DNA of 64,000 bases from Acanthosepion pharaonis (Eukaryota; Mollusca; Cephalopoda; Sepiida; Sepiidae), in assembly GCA_903632075.3 (NCBI GenBank), contig CAHIKZ030005439.1, positions 1,448,501-1,512,500 of the forward strand, given 5' to 3'. A program made the position numbers and the translations under genes. Under the pieces are notes generated by a model. The model saw only the letters and a list, made by a program, of their open reading frames with translations, was not told the DNA's origin and searched no databases. Shown in pieces: positions 59,001 to 61,880 of the stretch (position 1 is its first letter; each line of letters starts with the position of its first letter).

Positions 59001-61880
59001 ACCCATTTTTCTCTGCGTTCGTTACGGGTTCCTAGTCCGAATTAGCCAACTATTTCTTCATCCCTCTAGCATTCAGGTCTCCCATGAAAGTTTCGGTTTC
59101 TTCTTCCGTGATTTTTGCTGTCGGTGCATACACAATTATAATGGATATGTTGAAAAGCTTTCCTTTCAGCTTAACAACAAGAATTATTTCAGATAAATGA
59201 CAGTATCCCAGAATGCATTTTCTTGGTGTCTTGGTCTAATATCCAACTCCTTTTTCATTTTTCTCTCTGCCTGCATATATAATCCTGTGTTTGTCATTGA
59301 CAAAATCTCCGTTGTTTCGCCACCTAGTTTCACATGCCCCTAAAATGTTGATATTTAACCTAGTCGCCTCCTCTCTATATTTCCAACTGGCCATAGTGGT
59401 TTAACGTTTTAATATTCCATGTCCCGAGGATTCGACTCTGTAAAAATGTTTAAATTTAAGAACGCTCATGAATACTCTTCAGACTAACGATGAAAGACTA
59501 TGGTGGATGCTGAGCGATTTTCTTAATCGTCACACTTTATCAAATTAGGGGACTCAAGGGTAACAGAATATCTATCATCACCTTGAATATTAATCTTGGA
59601 TCCCCACTATAAATATCACCCAACGCCAAAGGTGACTATCAATAGAAATTAGAAATAATTAATCACAAATAGCATAGCTAAAGCAGAGTGAATAACCCAG
59701 ATATTAGCAAGCTTAGGATAGTATAATTAAATTCAAAACAACTTAAGAATTACGTAATCGCAGCGTGCAGAAATGAATGACTTTTTAGTTGGAGTCGAGC
59801 ATTCATGGCAGGGCCAGTGCAAGGGTCTCTCCTACCACCAATCTATGATACGTCCCCTACATCTCAATTCTTATAAGTTAGTATTCATATAAAATACACA
59901 TTTTATTATAACCTAATTATGTACAGTAATCAATCATGTACAATATAGGTGATCAATTCAACGAGAAACATTGAAAATAAATACAATGTATTTACAAATT
60001 AGAGATATATCATAATAGATTATTCAATCTTAAATACATCAACAATGTTTTGCGTTAACATCAACTCTGAGATTTTTCTTGTTAAGAAGTTGAATAATTT
60101 AACACATTTAATATTATGGATCAAAAATAGTGAATTTTATATGTTTTTTTCGAGATTTGACTTGAGCGAAACAAATTCACCGATGAAAAAAAAAGACACC
60201 AGAATCAAAAATCCACAAAAAACTTTTCATTCTTTAATAGTCAGTTGTGCTTAGTTTATTTTGTAACGTATATAAATATAGGTAGAAAAAGCAAATGTTG
60301 ATAAGATAGCGAGTGTCACAAAGCACTGCCCGAGGTCCCCCAATCAGGCTCCCCTTACCCGATCGAGAGGTTTCGGAGTAGTGCCCGCCGGTCCTGATTC
60401 ATGATGTCAGAATAAAGTTGGCTGTCCAAAGAAAAACAAAAGCACCATAGCAGATAGGCTCAGTATAGATGAGTTAAATTAGGCTTTGGATTGATGAAAT
60501 TAAGATCAATTGTGATGTTGGAGGCTAAGGAACTGCTCTGATGGGAAGCCAAATTATGTGGATAATTTTTTGAACAACGAGAGAGGTTTTGTGAATATGG
60601 AAAAGACACTGGCTTCTTTTTATAACTTAACCTGACATGTAAAGAAAGGGCACTAACATCTAAATTAATTCTGAATTATTTACTCCCATTTTGTGATTTG
60701 ACATATTGTTCTGTTTCTGTAATATTCTGGTGCCTTGACCGTAGACGACATTTAGGTAATATCATAACAGTCCCCAATATATAAATTCTTATTGCCGATA
60801 GATTAGAGAAGTTTTTGGCATAAAATAAAAGATGGTCTTCTTGTTGAAGTACCATAATTTATTATATATATTAATAGTTTTGACTTATATTTTTTATATA
60901 ATAATTATGCTTGTTCCTTCCTTCGTTTGCTCGCACAACCGTTACGCCCTGTCAACACCTCATAAATAATGAACTATTCCATTTTTATCGCGTAGAAACA
61001 CAAAATACATATATAAGACGCTACTTGTTTTCAGTGACAAAAGAAAGAAAGAAAGAAGTGTTTAATGTCTCCTACTAATACCTAATAAATAATGGACTAT
61101 TCCGTTTTGACCGCGTGAAATGATAAAATACATATCAAAGACGCTACTTGGTTTCAGTGAGAAAATGAAAGAAAGTAAGATGGCAGTGTTTAACGTCTGT
61201 TTCAGTGAGATGAAAAAAAGTTGTCAATTTGGATTTTTTTCATTTGTACCTCCTTACTTCTTAAAATAACAACCAGCATTCATATTTATGATTGTTATTG
61301 CCATATTTTGTTAAACTTGTTGTTCAAATGTTTAACGATGCGATAGGGAAATTTCTACGGATATTTTATTTGTGTAGAACTCGCCATGAGTTTATTCAAT
61401 CATTAACTGAATAATTAAGATTCATCGGAAGTTTTAAATAGGAAATAGTTATGATTTCAAATAGTGAAAACTAGTATATATTAATAGCGGTGACTTGTAT
61501 TTTTGATTTAGTAGGTCTACTTTGTACTTTTTTAGGGTATCAGATGTTTAGATATGGAAATAAATTTTAGTGCCATGCCATGAGCGCCACTTTTCATTGA
61601 TACGTCACTGATTTTGTATTTGCCATTTGCTGCTCTTCTCTACTGATACACAAGTTCTGAAATTGTGAAATTCTGCCCAAAATGACCAATGAATGTGTAT
61701 TGACGAACGGTTAGGTCTTGGATTTTAGTGGATTTTAGCTTCTTTTTTTTTCTTTTCTTTTTTTTACACATAGTAAACAAAAACGCGTTTCTGGTTACAA
61801 ATAGTAAAACATCAACTCACTCAAGAAAGTAGCGCAGGTCCGACGAAAACAGAATACTCAAATGGAACGAACAGATAAAT
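18526..61880 (-). CDS. Divergent plexin, cytoplasmic region, 12 exons (5' part outside window)
   Basis: Plexins are single-pass semaphorin receptors whose cytoplasmic part is a Rap GAP split by a Rho-GTPase-binding domain. Joining the 12 exons gives 447 residues ending at a stop, with consistent phases and GT-AG borders. Family landmarks in order: YMILNWFGVTMYSFMKE (plexin ...MLTNWMSICLYTF-) and PIDEVTGNA (plexin PVDAVTGKA) in the first GAP half; FTCDSIVQLKKK and DVCVEYNG in the binding domain; TWMMNACCMQF and FIAEPNILLDI (plexin HIWKTNSLPLRFW, KNPQFVFD) in the second half; and an I-x-x-A-L...Q-L helix at the C terminus. Catalytic arginines are absent: no Arg between L41 and K66 where plexins have the Arg pair, and Gln301 replaces the later Arg. 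Sema, PSI, IPT and transmembrane exons must lie above 64000. Intact frames argue against a pseudogene. Confidence 0.92.
18840..19370 (+). pseudogene. CR1/Jockey-like LINE 3' fragment
   Basis: DNA order (cgctatttttttggcaaatg, ttccaccagttcaatacttt, then the end shared with 9335-9450) parallels the better preserved copy at 29450-29790. Only the decayed C-terminal region and UTR remain. Confidence 0.5.
19650..19742. repeat. (GATA)n microsatellite
   Basis: gata tetranucleotides with one interruption (tgaatagcctaaa) near 19700. Confidence 0.95.
20290..20830 (-). repeat. Four tandem copies of the RTE LINE 3' end
   Basis: A unit of about 130 bp with 'catggctctccacaacttcc' (and variants), then ttgtacc and a caaccatttacacaa end, occurs near 20325, 20458, 20600 and 20720. 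The unit equals the extreme 3' end of the RTE copies at 8230-8390 and 56840-56960. Tandem terminal units suggest template jumping or unequal crossing over at the LINE tail. Confidence 0.8.
21013..21093 (-). CDS. Plexin exon (residues 381-407)
   Basis: ttgcag/GATATC acceptor and CTG/gtaagt donor; 81 nt, phase 0-0. Reads DIVRDVKFCKENSLYYIFKL and continues to YML. It aligns with the plexin segment with the pattern E-F-N-x-x-x-A-L-x-x-L-Y-x-Y just before the last helix. Confidence 0.85.
21892..21941. repeat. (TA)n microsatellite at inverted-repeat element
   Basis: Pure ta run that ends about 25 bp before the left arm of the element at 21968. Confidence 0.95.
21968..22384. mobile_element. Inverted-repeat element with about 127-bp arms, between TA arrays
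   Basis: The left arm (21968-22094) and right arm (22256-22384) are reverse complements at roughly 85% by eye, with shared landmarks gatcatgagccgttctaa/ttagaacggctcgtgatc and gacaaaaactgtc/gacagtttttgtc. The 160-bp core holds CTGATGA, an imperfect 5-bp hairpin and GAAAGC (22203-22228), a hammerhead-like layout. (TA)n abuts both outer ends (21892-21941 and from about 22394). No ORF; possibly a Penelope-like derivative. Confidence 0.7.
22390..22630. repeat. Compound (TA)n/(CA)n/(TG)n microsatellite
   Basis: Alternating tatata, cacacaca and gtgtgtg blocks. Overlapping His/Thr/Tyr-rich and Cys/Val-rich frames on both strands are artefacts. Confidence 0.95.
22631..22979. other. Intronic AT-rich sequence, nothing recognised
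   Basis: No coding or repeat structure seen apart from similarity of the first part (taattgggacaccgatt) to a stretch near 24725. Confidence 0.4.
22980..24345 (-). pseudogene. CR1/Jockey-like LINE, RT C-terminal half
   Basis: On the minus strand, from 24345 downward: decayed RT palm/thumb, then THLLEPTFSTDINWNGYIES (23516-23755), the 'primer grip to thumb' region. After this comes SLASYLFLL-like sequence near 23340-23400 and a C-terminal piece FTFEMARCSRKFYANGFFSH (23090-23302). It ends in the 3' segment (22985-23110) also present at 3830-3960, 27340-27480 and 53300-53340. Multiple stops. Confidence 0.8.
24345..24530 (-). repeat. Interspersed repeat A, copy 2 (truncated)
   Basis: Reverse complement of the head and middle of the family: aaaacactatgaaagtat, gaggtgttgatatgccgcta, aatcaaccaaaccaaacc. 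The distal block with the 'gctggtacactaacaggtgc' motif is missing. Confidence 0.75.
24850..25550 (+). repeat. Interspersed repeat A, copy 3
   Basis: tttaacggtatatcgacatt head, two separate arrays of 'aatgtattg..' type units, 'atagtgttttgtttttgttt' and the distal block (ataggtgctgccaacccggg, aacttccaatctccctatca). Longer than the other copies, apparently with internal sequence between 24930 and 25170. Confidence 0.75.
25722..25797. repeat. (GT)n microsatellite
   Basis: About 38 perfect gt units, 110 bp from the donor side of the plexin exon at 25907. Confidence 0.97.
25907..26023 (-). CDS. Plexin exon (residues 342-380)
   Basis: attccag/AAGGATC acceptor, AAT/gtaagt donor; 117 nt, phase 0-0. 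Reads KDQCKDLELSRNIKNFLSGF and ends in QSISN. It sits where plexins have the K-D-x-P...Y-K-x-x-V-x-x-Y-Y segment of the second GAP half. The tyrosines are not conserved, so it is recognisable mainly by position and phase. Confidence 0.82.
26024..27175. other. Plexin intron, nothing recognised
   Basis: AT-rich with a poly-T/poly-A run near 27100-27130. A locally GC-rich piece at 26515-26600 (accgctgactctgcgccggg) stands out, but I cannot assign it. Confidence 0.45.
27176..27308 (-). CDS. Plexin exon with the second GAP arginine position (residues 297-341)
   Basis: tttcag/TTGTTG acceptor, TTG/gtgagt donor; 133 nt entering with one base and leaving in phase 0. Reads CCMQFCCQFIAEPNILLDIN, then a KNLEGIKNYAVSTMESCL helix. 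This is the plexin block L-P-L-R-F-W-x-N-x-x-K-N-P-Q-F-V-F-D. The Arg of L-R-F is Gln301 here and the Trp is Cys. Sequence shows the substitution directly; loss of catalysis is inferred. Confidence 0.9.
27340..27494 (-). repeat. CR1-like LINE 3' end, part interrupted by Tc1
   Basis: Matches the 3' segment at 53100-53340 (reverse complement): cgccaagc, gaatgagaagacctt, agcgattggggctgcattta. It stops at the left TIR of the Tc1 element and continues at 28718. Confidence 0.75.
27495..28717 (-). mobile_element. Tc1/mariner element, about 1.22 kb, with TIRs and TA duplication
   Basis: The left end (27495-27523) begins tacagtgg and includes aagtttttagcca. The right end read on minus (28717-28689) begins tacagtgg and includes taagtttttagcca. 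TA at both ends is the expected target duplication. The flanks join to restore the CR1-like 3' sequence, so the pre-insertion site can be seen. It contains a broken transposase gene on minus. Confidence 0.9.
27714..28522 (-). pseudogene. Tc1-type transposase, inactivated
   Basis: The N-terminal piece (28310-28522) has a helix-turn-helix of the type NREIAIFFQVNYQTVKRFN. The C-terminal piece (27714-28067) has YHFQDGAPCHTSKVANGW and DQSLDMNPIKHVWEYL. In the DD34E family the first corresponds to the second catalytic Asp box (DNAPCH) and the second to the S-P-D-L-N-P-I-E-x-x-W box; the catalytic Glu reads Lys here. Frame changes between 28067 and 28310 also break the gene. Usual length is about 340 residues. Confidence 0.88.
28718..29030 (-). pseudogene. CR1-like LINE C-terminal region, second part of split copy
   Basis: Continues from 27494 with the same order as 3960-4200 and 23150-23400: ccgcaggtgataagtgcgag, then cggttgcatcttgctagttc and catgcagttgcggcgcc. Minus-strand reading gives decayed C-terminal sequence. Confidence 0.75.
29110..29790 (+). pseudogene. CR1/Jockey-like LINE RT tail
   Basis: The frame at 29132-29482 has LAADLFSDRAHTAQGERNWL and LTFTPDLKWNSHIRSIGKDA, followed by a LPYRYFYDRCSGELHSLIPL piece in another frame (29457-29700). These equal the QRLAADLSSDLALTAQCGKN and LPWKVLRRIAF-type regions at 54430-54960. Orientation is opposite to the adjoining copy. Confidence 0.8.
30100..30620 (-). 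pseudogene. Non-LTR retrotransposon C-terminal fragment
   Basis: On the minus strand, 30300-30120 reads QKWGYATDDDPNRQSQNMEH then LLVCPSLGNLC, a His/Cys C-terminal motif of LINE polyproteins (the first Cys pair seems lost). Upstream to 30620 the frames are decayed but less AT-rich than the surroundings. Clade not assigned. Confidence 0.55.
31134..31203. repeat. (TA)n-(GT)n-(TA)n microsatellite
   Basis: ta run, about 14 gt units, ta run; directly followed by the Penelope-like segment. Confidence 0.95.
31215..31716 (-). pseudogene. Penelope-like element, C-terminal ORF piece and 3' part
   Basis: The frame at 31438-31716 (-) reads LTLHLSDYSSIRSHLNIHGD, NILVDNTNIIASSTCQERLK and NNINFEHGHNILIVF, matching the piece at 49770-50001 (+). 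This is the C-terminal tail that follows the GIY-YIG endonuclease in Penelope-like ORFs. The non-coding part at 31290-31400 shares a gagcgctttcgactat / atagccgaaagcgct signature with 50085-50110. No RT is present. Confidence 0.65.
31712..31940. repeat. (TA)n array followed by a GC-richer SINE-like piece
   Basis: (ta)n at 31714-31754, then 31800-31930 with ggcgtagcctcgttcgggtt and cggtcagccggtcgtccgac, related in style to 600-640 (cgacatagcctcgtatgagg). Assignment as a SINE end is tentative. Confidence 0.5.
31950..32360 (-). repeat. Interspersed repeat A, copy 4
   Basis: Reverse complement of copies 1 and 3: 'gcacctgttagggtcccagc', aaacaaaacactatgaaaat, degenerate 'aatacat..attatcaac' units and 'aacccataaggatttgatat'. 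The short frame at 31950-32153 (-) reads through the distal block and is not a gene. Confidence 0.8.
32567..32697. repeat. Short foldback hairpin, about 42-bp arms
   Basis: The left arm has 'aaatactttgattgtac' and 'gatgatggtaa'; the right arm has 'ttaccatcgtctgaagag' and 'gtacaatcaaagtatt'. The loop is about 45 bp and AT-rich. Resembles a small MITE or the terminal part of a Penelope-like derivative. Confidence 0.75.
32968..33037. repeat. (TA)n microsatellite
   Basis: Two ta runs separated by a single taaa interruption. Confidence 0.95.
33166..33830 (+). mobile_element. 5S rRNA/tRNA-headed SINE with body
   Basis: 33166-33262 resembles 5S rRNA: tgttaagcaacatcgagtcg, ggtcactatctaggtggctg and accgcttgggaataccaggt follow the internal control region and 3' half. 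Then 33267-33345 is tRNA-like (tggtgtaatggataatggct as A box; a weak B box). The body to 33830 includes a (gaaa)n run and 'aataataacctgcattcata', and recurs without the head at 60930-61450. Dimeric 5S-plus-tRNA heads are known in SINE families. Confidence 0.7.
33896..34068 (-). CDS. Plexin exon, second GAP half start (residues 240-297)
   Basis: gtgtag/AATATGG acceptor, GC/gtaagt donor; 173 nt, entering phase 0 and leaving with two bases. Reads NMDLKKINLPANLEHKLLQF, a Lys-rich helix and KTWMMN; the Trp falls on the conserved Trp of plexin H-I-W-K-T-N. The usual loop between the binding domain and this segment is much shorter here. The split GC+T codon (Ala297) joins exactly to the next exon. 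Confidence 0.92.
34220..34840 (+). pseudogene. RTE-type LINE 3' fragment
   Basis: Plus-strand DNA order equals the reverse complement of the RTE tails elsewhere: agatgtggttctacataagg, gctgagaattccatggacgt, ggcacataatgaggaaagag, cttgtgga-type 'gttgtggagaaccatgatca' and 'gcctgaagggacaaggtcca'. Only decayed frames; ends about 150 bp from the plexin exon acceptor. Confidence 0.75.
34985..35365. repeat. Repeat with ttaagcagt modules around a tRNA-like core
   Basis: A module of 'ataaacgttaattgttagta' and 'ttgaattgctatacctgttt' (34995-35105) recurs in part at 35110-35185, and again at 36827-36935 in a separate copy. The module flanks the tRNA-like sequence at 35198-35272. Confidence 0.6.
35198..35272 (+). 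pseudogene. tRNA-like sequence (tRNA-derived SINE head)
   Basis: 75 nt long with a good T-arm (gcagg/ttcgatt/cctgt) and a partly pairing acceptor (tgcc/ggca). I cannot fold a normal anticodon arm, so it is not a functional tRNA gene. Confidence 0.45.
35713..35877. mobile_element. Inverted-repeat element (about 50-bp arms) beside (TA)n
   Basis: (ta)n at 35715-35769. The left arm (35764-35817) and right arm (35824-35876) are reverse complements with several mismatches: tataacatagaacaaaaatc versus gacttttattgtatgttata, and atttcgacccc versus gggtcgaaat. Same architecture as 21968-22384 and 52814-52990, only smaller. Confidence 0.65.
35970..36774 (+). mobile_element. Candidate non-autonomous Helitron-like element with (GT)n
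   Basis: (gt)n at 35994-36048 is followed by about 720 bp without ORF. The end 'cacgggcaacgccaggtcat', gttg, CTAG at 36771-36774 followed by T has the CTRR-T terminus and a short preceding stem (gcaac/gttgc) seen at Helitron 3' ends. No 5' TC end or replicase is identified, so this is tentative. Confidence 0.4.
36775..36821. repeat. (GATA)n microsatellite
   Basis: Begins right at the putative Helitron-like 3' end. Confidence 0.95.
37052..37156 (+). pseudogene. 5S rRNA-derived sequence (pseudogene or SINE head)
   Basis: acggctatatcatgttgaaa, catcgtttctcgtacgatca, tcgaagtcgagcctggtcac, ctagatgagtgagcgattgg and taatactcggtactgtaacc follow eukaryotic 5S rRNA from near its 5' end to its 3' end, with substitutions and a deletion of several bases in the middle. 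It lies amid repeats and has a diverged promoter region, so it is not a working gene. A second 5S-like head is at 33166. Confidence 0.75.
37157..37889. other. Plexin intron, SINE body remnants
   Basis: 37160-37270 may be the body of the 5S-headed element (tggtggttaccgacgccaac). The remainder shows nothing recognised. Confidence 0.35.
37890..38365 (-). repeat. tRNA-derived SINE-like element
   Basis: On minus, the tRNA-like end at 38310-38350 has gattgaggaatcggagagtt, as at 18130-18165. The body carries attcagagttgtcattctcc and gactggttgccaaccaaag, as at 18025-18065 and 46945-46990. The open frame at 37900-38235 (+) lies wholly inside and is not a gene. Confidence 0.65.
38390..38487 (-). pseudogene. 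tRNA-like sequence
   Basis: The minus strand has a tagctcaaacagtagag D-arm/A-box-like stretch and a perfect 5-bp T stem (gcgag/ctcgaat/ctcgc, 38400-38416) with the B box. The distance between them fits a tRNA-derived SINE head or pseudo-tRNA; the acceptor stem is not convincing. Confidence 0.5.
38545..38640. repeat. Minisatellite, about 30-bp unit x 3
   Basis: 'tttatactcctagtattagt' plus agtaata repeated. Confidence 0.95.
38690..38915 (+). repeat. tRNA-derived SINE
   Basis: gggtgcgcaggtagttatat (A-box side) and gcggagttcgaattcagggt (B box), then a gcctaaatagccttgagaaa / atgaatccatcaattcttcc tail also seen in variant form at 33345-33400 (acgcgtaaatacccttggga). Confidence 0.6.
39405..39512. 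repeat. Minisatellite, about 20-bp unit x 5
   Basis: tcgtcctatccctataact and variants (ttct/tcct, tatc/tagc) in tandem. Confidence 0.9.
39513..41148. other. Plexin intron, nothing recognised
   Basis: AT-rich sequence, no repeat family or coding signal that I can name. Confidence 0.45.
41149..41213 (-). CDS. Plexin exon (residues 218-239)
   Basis: ttttag/ATGTAAC acceptor, TTA/gtaagt donor; 65 nt, entering with two bases and leaving in phase 0. Reads VTLGASVDRITTKSKRKFIH plus L. It falls in the low-conservation connector between the Rho-GTPase-binding domain and the second GAP half. It is called from splice sites and phase more than from similarity. Confidence 0.75.
41950..42185 (-). repeat. 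Penelope-like-type terminal repeat fused to a tRNA-like SINE
   Basis: On minus, the stretch aaggccggaggataaaacat followed by ccgaaat has the same hairpin-then-GAAA layout as 47465-47496. A (gtt)n run is at 41982-42002. 42100-42170 on plus (gtggattaacacgtgtgttc, then gtgagttcaattcctagtcc) is tRNA-like and parallels 47318-47390. Confidence 0.5.
42240..42895 (-). pseudogene. RTE-type LINE C-terminal region, second subfamily
   Basis: The frame at 42645-42887 (-) reads FQTKYRLYKSLVVSILLYGC then ETWTLLAESERRIQAFENEC, the usual RTE C-terminal block. Further 3' (42560-42290) decayed frames give CKTVMQGTVEGGRR-like and SMTISELLMAVFDR pieces. It differs from the KFKYLGNVL subfamily. Confidence 0.8.
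43020..43890. repeat. Higher-order (CTAT)n array with a spacer
   Basis: From about 43590, (ctat)n blocks are separated by 'cagtctgctcatat' spacers at about 43660, 43692, 43744, 43804 and 43847, a repeat of repeats. Shorter ctat runs precede at 43030-43090. Confidence 0.95.
44084..44242. repeat. (CTAT)n and (GATA)n, opposite orientation
   Basis: ctat units at 44088-44106 and gata units at 44168-44242, reverse complements in one another's vicinity. Confidence 0.95.
44485..44643 (-). CDS. Plexin exon, Rho-GTPase-binding domain (residues 165-218)
   Basis: gttttag/AGTACAA acceptor, AGAT/gtatgt donor; 159 nt, two bases in, one out. Reads YNGIRIEEFKEENSTNFTQH, LTIDNWNIQEDDLLKLTISK and a DDR end, with the plexin pattern -x-L-x-x-x-Y-x-V-x-D-x-A-x-x-x-L- of the ubiquitin-like domain. 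Reading on past the donor meets a stop, which supports splicing there. Confidence 0.88.
44690..44825. repeat. Minisatellite, 31-bp unit x 4
   Basis: aaaactatttatacattatt plus gtaaatgaatg repeated almost exactly, 50 bp from the acceptor of the plexin exon. Confidence 0.95.
45056..45111. repeat. (TA)n-(GT)n microsatellite
   Basis: ta run to about 45089, then about 11 gt units. Confidence 0.95.
45285..45680 (-). repeat. Interspersed repeat A, copy 5
   Basis: Reverse complement with 'ggtagcacctgttatgggca', aaaatactatgaaaatataa, six or so 'taccagcaatacattttt' units and 'aacccattgaagttgatata'. The internal unit array is longest here, so unit number varies between copies. Confidence 0.8.
45970..46470 (+). 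pseudogene. RTE-type LINE RT fragment
   Basis: Decayed frames give the order RT fingers/palm (AKTFDMVRHK-like), a LFGKDVRIIQNMY-like helix, then VLIADTEGKLQDLLGKVLKE (46395-46625). This equals 55560-55880 and the reverse of 57520-57700. It ends about 100 bp from a plexin exon donor. Frameshifts throughout. Confidence 0.75.
46395..46432. repeat. Perfect 17-bp-arm palindrome
   Basis: gtgtctgctatcaacac, loop agtg, then gtgttgatagcagacac. It is inside the RTE fragment; normal RTE copies have only the second arm, so the first arm is an inverted duplication. Confidence 0.9.
46573..46720 (-). CDS. Plexin exon, start of Rho-GTPase-binding domain (residues 116-164)
   Basis: tttgcag/CAAATTC acceptor, TTG/gtaagt donor; 148 nt, phase 0 in, one base out. 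Reads QIQAQMGREIEMVSVFTCDS, then IVQLKKKCIAAFYRGQTASE and IPDIDDVCV. Plexins here have V-x-V-L-D-C-D-T-I-S-Q-A-K-E-K and D-x-x-W; C-D-S-I-x-Q-x-K-x-K is conserved. Confidence 0.95.
46800..47110 (-). repeat. tRNA-derived SINE-like element
   Basis: Shares gaattcagagttttcatttt and gactggttgccacctcaatg with 38155-38205, and a acgtgagcggaggga tail with 38230-38240. Confidence 0.6.
47088..47560. mobile_element. Inverted-repeat (Penelope-like?) element enclosing a tRNA-like SINE
   Basis: The left arm (47100-47225) and right arm (47440-47560) are reverse complements with moderate divergence, sharing cgacgtttcggccg/cggccgaaacgtcg and gtacgctc. The right arm on plus has CTGAAGA, a 5-bp hairpin (ggctg/cggcc) and GAAAC (47465-47496), hammerhead-like. 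The core holds a tRNA-derived segment (gcgcggtggataaaagtgtt, then gagttcaatacctggcc). Confidence 0.65.
47683..47829 (-). CDS. Plexin exon, first GAP half (residues 67-115)
   Basis: cttttag/GAAAATA acceptor, ATT/gtaagt donor; 147 nt, phase 0-0. Reads ENIGDILYFFIYDLKSHLEK, MPIDEVTGNAYQYLFEKYRL and ends KYEEI. P-[IV]-D-x-V-T-G-x-A and the following Y/L pattern are diagnostic of plexins. Confidence 0.96.
48190..48626. repeat. (TA)n/(GATA)n and (TA)n microsatellites
   Basis: ta with ata-ga units at 48193-48271 and a pure ta array at 48592-48626 that abuts the mariner remnant. Confidence 0.95.
48627..49445 (-). pseudogene. Mariner-type (DDxD-like) transposase remnant
   Basis: The N-terminal frame at 49155-49442 (-) reads LPEISKRHAVLLGIRAGRPN and then LGVNLRTVQKIQKVLDGSK, a helix-turn-helix. Decayed frames from 49140 to 48760 give an ATQLPRLQLS-like S-P-D-x-N-P block and EQETNKTPCNIKDELKARI. The left outer end (gtgcgctggataatttgtcg) sits right after (TA)n; I found no matching opposite TIR. Confidence 0.7.
49553..50130. pseudogene. Penelope-like element piece with inverted terminal repeats
   Basis: The left arm (about 49553-49700) and right arm (about 49985-50130) are diverged reverse complements (tgtaaattatataaaattgt versus acaattttttatataattta; aaagatgaattttattttta versus taaaaaataaaattcatctt). Between them on plus, 49770-50001 encodes the Penelope-like C-terminal tail (IRSILVDNT-like, ASSTCKIRLKIIEALLI). This directly links the inverted-repeat architecture to a Penelope-like ORF. 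Confidence 0.7.
50198..50254. repeat. (GATA)n microsatellite
   Basis: About 14 gata units. Confidence 0.97.
50744..51348 (-). mobile_element. Mariner-type element, deletion derivative with long TIRs
   Basis: The left TIR begins tatacagggtg and runs aatacttttacaaactttgg and cacaccaaaacaagga. The right TIR read on minus begins tatacagggtac and runs aatacttttacgaactttgg and gacactaaagcaagga. They match over about 65 bp. A second direct copy of the left TIR lies at about 50895-50960. On minus the core codes for a transposase C terminus (MFRWVHECVEADGGHFKHF). Total about 600 bp, so most of the transposase is gone. Confidence 0.8.
51349..51765. other. Plexin intron, AT-rich, nothing recognised
   Basis: Poly-T runs and AT-rich sequence only. 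Confidence 0.5.
51766..51832 (-). CDS. Plexin exon with the first GAP arginine position (residues 44-66)
   Basis: Donor AAG/gtaaaa. The preferred acceptor is ttctag at 51833-51834, behind a long pyrimidine run; a second AG 9 bp inside would drop residues C45-S46-S47 and keep frame. Reads SSITEYMILNWFGVTMYSFM, aligning with plexin E-S-V-V-E-K-M-L-T-N-W-M-S-I-C-L-Y-T-F. Plexins carry an Arg-Arg just before this block; with either acceptor there is no Arg here. Confidence 0.92.
52814..52990. mobile_element. Inverted-repeat element, about 67-bp arms, between (TA)n arrays
   Basis: The left arm (52814-52880) and right arm (52924-52990) are reverse complements: ttacatacggacaaaaacaa versus ttgtttttgtctgtatgtaa, and cgacaaagatgcattt versus aatgcatctttgtcg. 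The loop (gatgggtgagagtcaaagat) includes a gatgg/ccatc stem followed by GAAAC at 52926-52930. A (TA)n array abuts the right side and another lies 100 bp to the left. Confidence 0.75.
53100..53340 (+). pseudogene. CR1-like LINE 3' end
   Basis: Plus-strand reading gives a SHLWKSLPISC-like and KFKCKVNRNLL-like C terminus. The DNA equals the reverse complement of the segments at 3830-4010, 22985-23200 and 27340-27480. Confidence 0.75.
53483..53554 (-). CDS. Plexin exon (residues 20-44)
   Basis: tttcag/GTTATG acceptor, AG/gtgggt donor; 72 nt, one base in, two out. Reads LCEDLFVHLASQIKGAKKKK then LMW. It aligns with the plexin L-L-x-D-L-x-x-x-x-x-x-x-N-P-K-L-M block that runs straight into the arginine pair; here the junction continues Trp-Ser instead. 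Confidence 0.85.
53748..55250 (+). pseudogene. CR1/Jockey-like LINE, RT domain to C terminus
   Basis: The order on plus is PDKIPVVALKNINPELS, RPISHLSMLSKLFKAIINKL (fingers), RFRTAQSTADVLTSIAH, ITLDISKAFDMV (catalytic D box), a G-V-P-Q-x-S block, then FVNVYAHDTMIY at the catalytic YADD position. There the first Asp is His. Then LAADLSSDLALTAQCGKN, the C-terminal region LPALSLLPWKVLRRIAFLGY and CNKPPTFYLYSIGEK. Several stops and frame changes. This is the most complete copy of the family in the window. Confidence 0.85.
55430..56160 (+). pseudogene. RTE-type LINE RT domain fragment
   Basis: 55433-55744 has NDVYLCFIDYTKAFNKVRDK (catalytic D box) and DLLGKKIRINQNKPYIK, followed by a decayed region with an I-x-Y-A-G-D-T-like YADD remnant near 55820. 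55938-56138 has IGDAKIKQVRSFKCLETVLT. Its orientation opposes the longer RTE copy at 56830-59430. Confidence 0.85.
56190..56440 (-). repeat. tRNA-derived SINE fragment
   Basis: The tcgtaagtgaatataacgaa and gggaattggaactcggctct stretches match the tRNA-like ends at 18100-18150 and 38280-38330. Confidence 0.5.
56560..56770 (-). pseudogene. CR1-like LINE fragment
   Basis: agattccaggtcaggaccga, ttgattttatcaagaatctc and the end gaaccaattttcctagcaac parallel 23370-23580. Decayed. Confidence 0.65.
56830..59430 (-). pseudogene. RTE-type LINE, nearly complete: endonuclease and RT, broken
   Basis: Minus-strand order from 59430: APE-type endonuclease pieces (NILGACETRWRNN-like; GDFVNDKHRIIYAGREKNEK; FNISIIIVYAPTAKITEEET; FMGDLNARGMKK; then NQIDYIAINKRF and a SADCGSDHLPVICKLRLKLQ box at 58645-58860). 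Next is the linker/RT start (LNRNKAAGPERIVIEIVAAL, 57992-58192), then a decayed RT core, the ADIERELQKLLQKVAKESEK piece (57273-57524), the C-terminal MSVLLNGNEWWTVSSKVKKR (57039-57227) and the 3' end. RTE elements are about 3 kb, so this is close to full length. Frameshifts and stops show it is dead. Confidence 0.9.
59431..60929. other. Intronic sequence, one GC-richer piece, otherwise unassigned
   Basis: 60310-60420 (gcactgcccgaggtcccc, gatcgagaggtttcggagta) stands out as GC-rich and may be a SINE piece. The rest is AT-rich with nothing recognised. Confidence 0.4.
60930..61450 (+). repeat. SINE body, headless, with tandem duplication
   Basis: Matches the body of the 5S/tRNA-headed element at 33430-33790: 'taatggactattccgttttg', gaaagaaagaaag, 'aataacaaccagcattcata' and ttgttaaacttgttgttcaa. 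A segment of about 115 bp (60960-61075) is repeated at 61080-61200. Confidence 0.75.
61821..61880 (-). CDS. Plexin exon (residues 1-20 of the recovered part)
   Basis: ttttacag/ATTTATC acceptor, GA/gtgagt donor; 60 nt, one base in, two out. Reads FICSFHLSILFSSDLRYFL plus a split Glu. Plexins have V-A-S-L-x-M-x-x-L-Q-x-x-L-E-Y here; S, L and the L-x-Y end fit. It is short and modestly similar, but both phases agree with the neighbours. Confidence 0.78.
   Translation of the reverse strand: MYLFVPFEYSVFVGPALLS

Larger units (their letters stand above)
53555..61820. other. Large plexin intron (8.3 kb) filled with LINE copies
   Basis: Holds CR1-like (53748-55250), RTE (55430-56160), SINE, a CR1-like fragment (56560-56770), a nearly full-length RTE (56830-59430) and a SINE body (60930-61450). 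Confidence 0.75.
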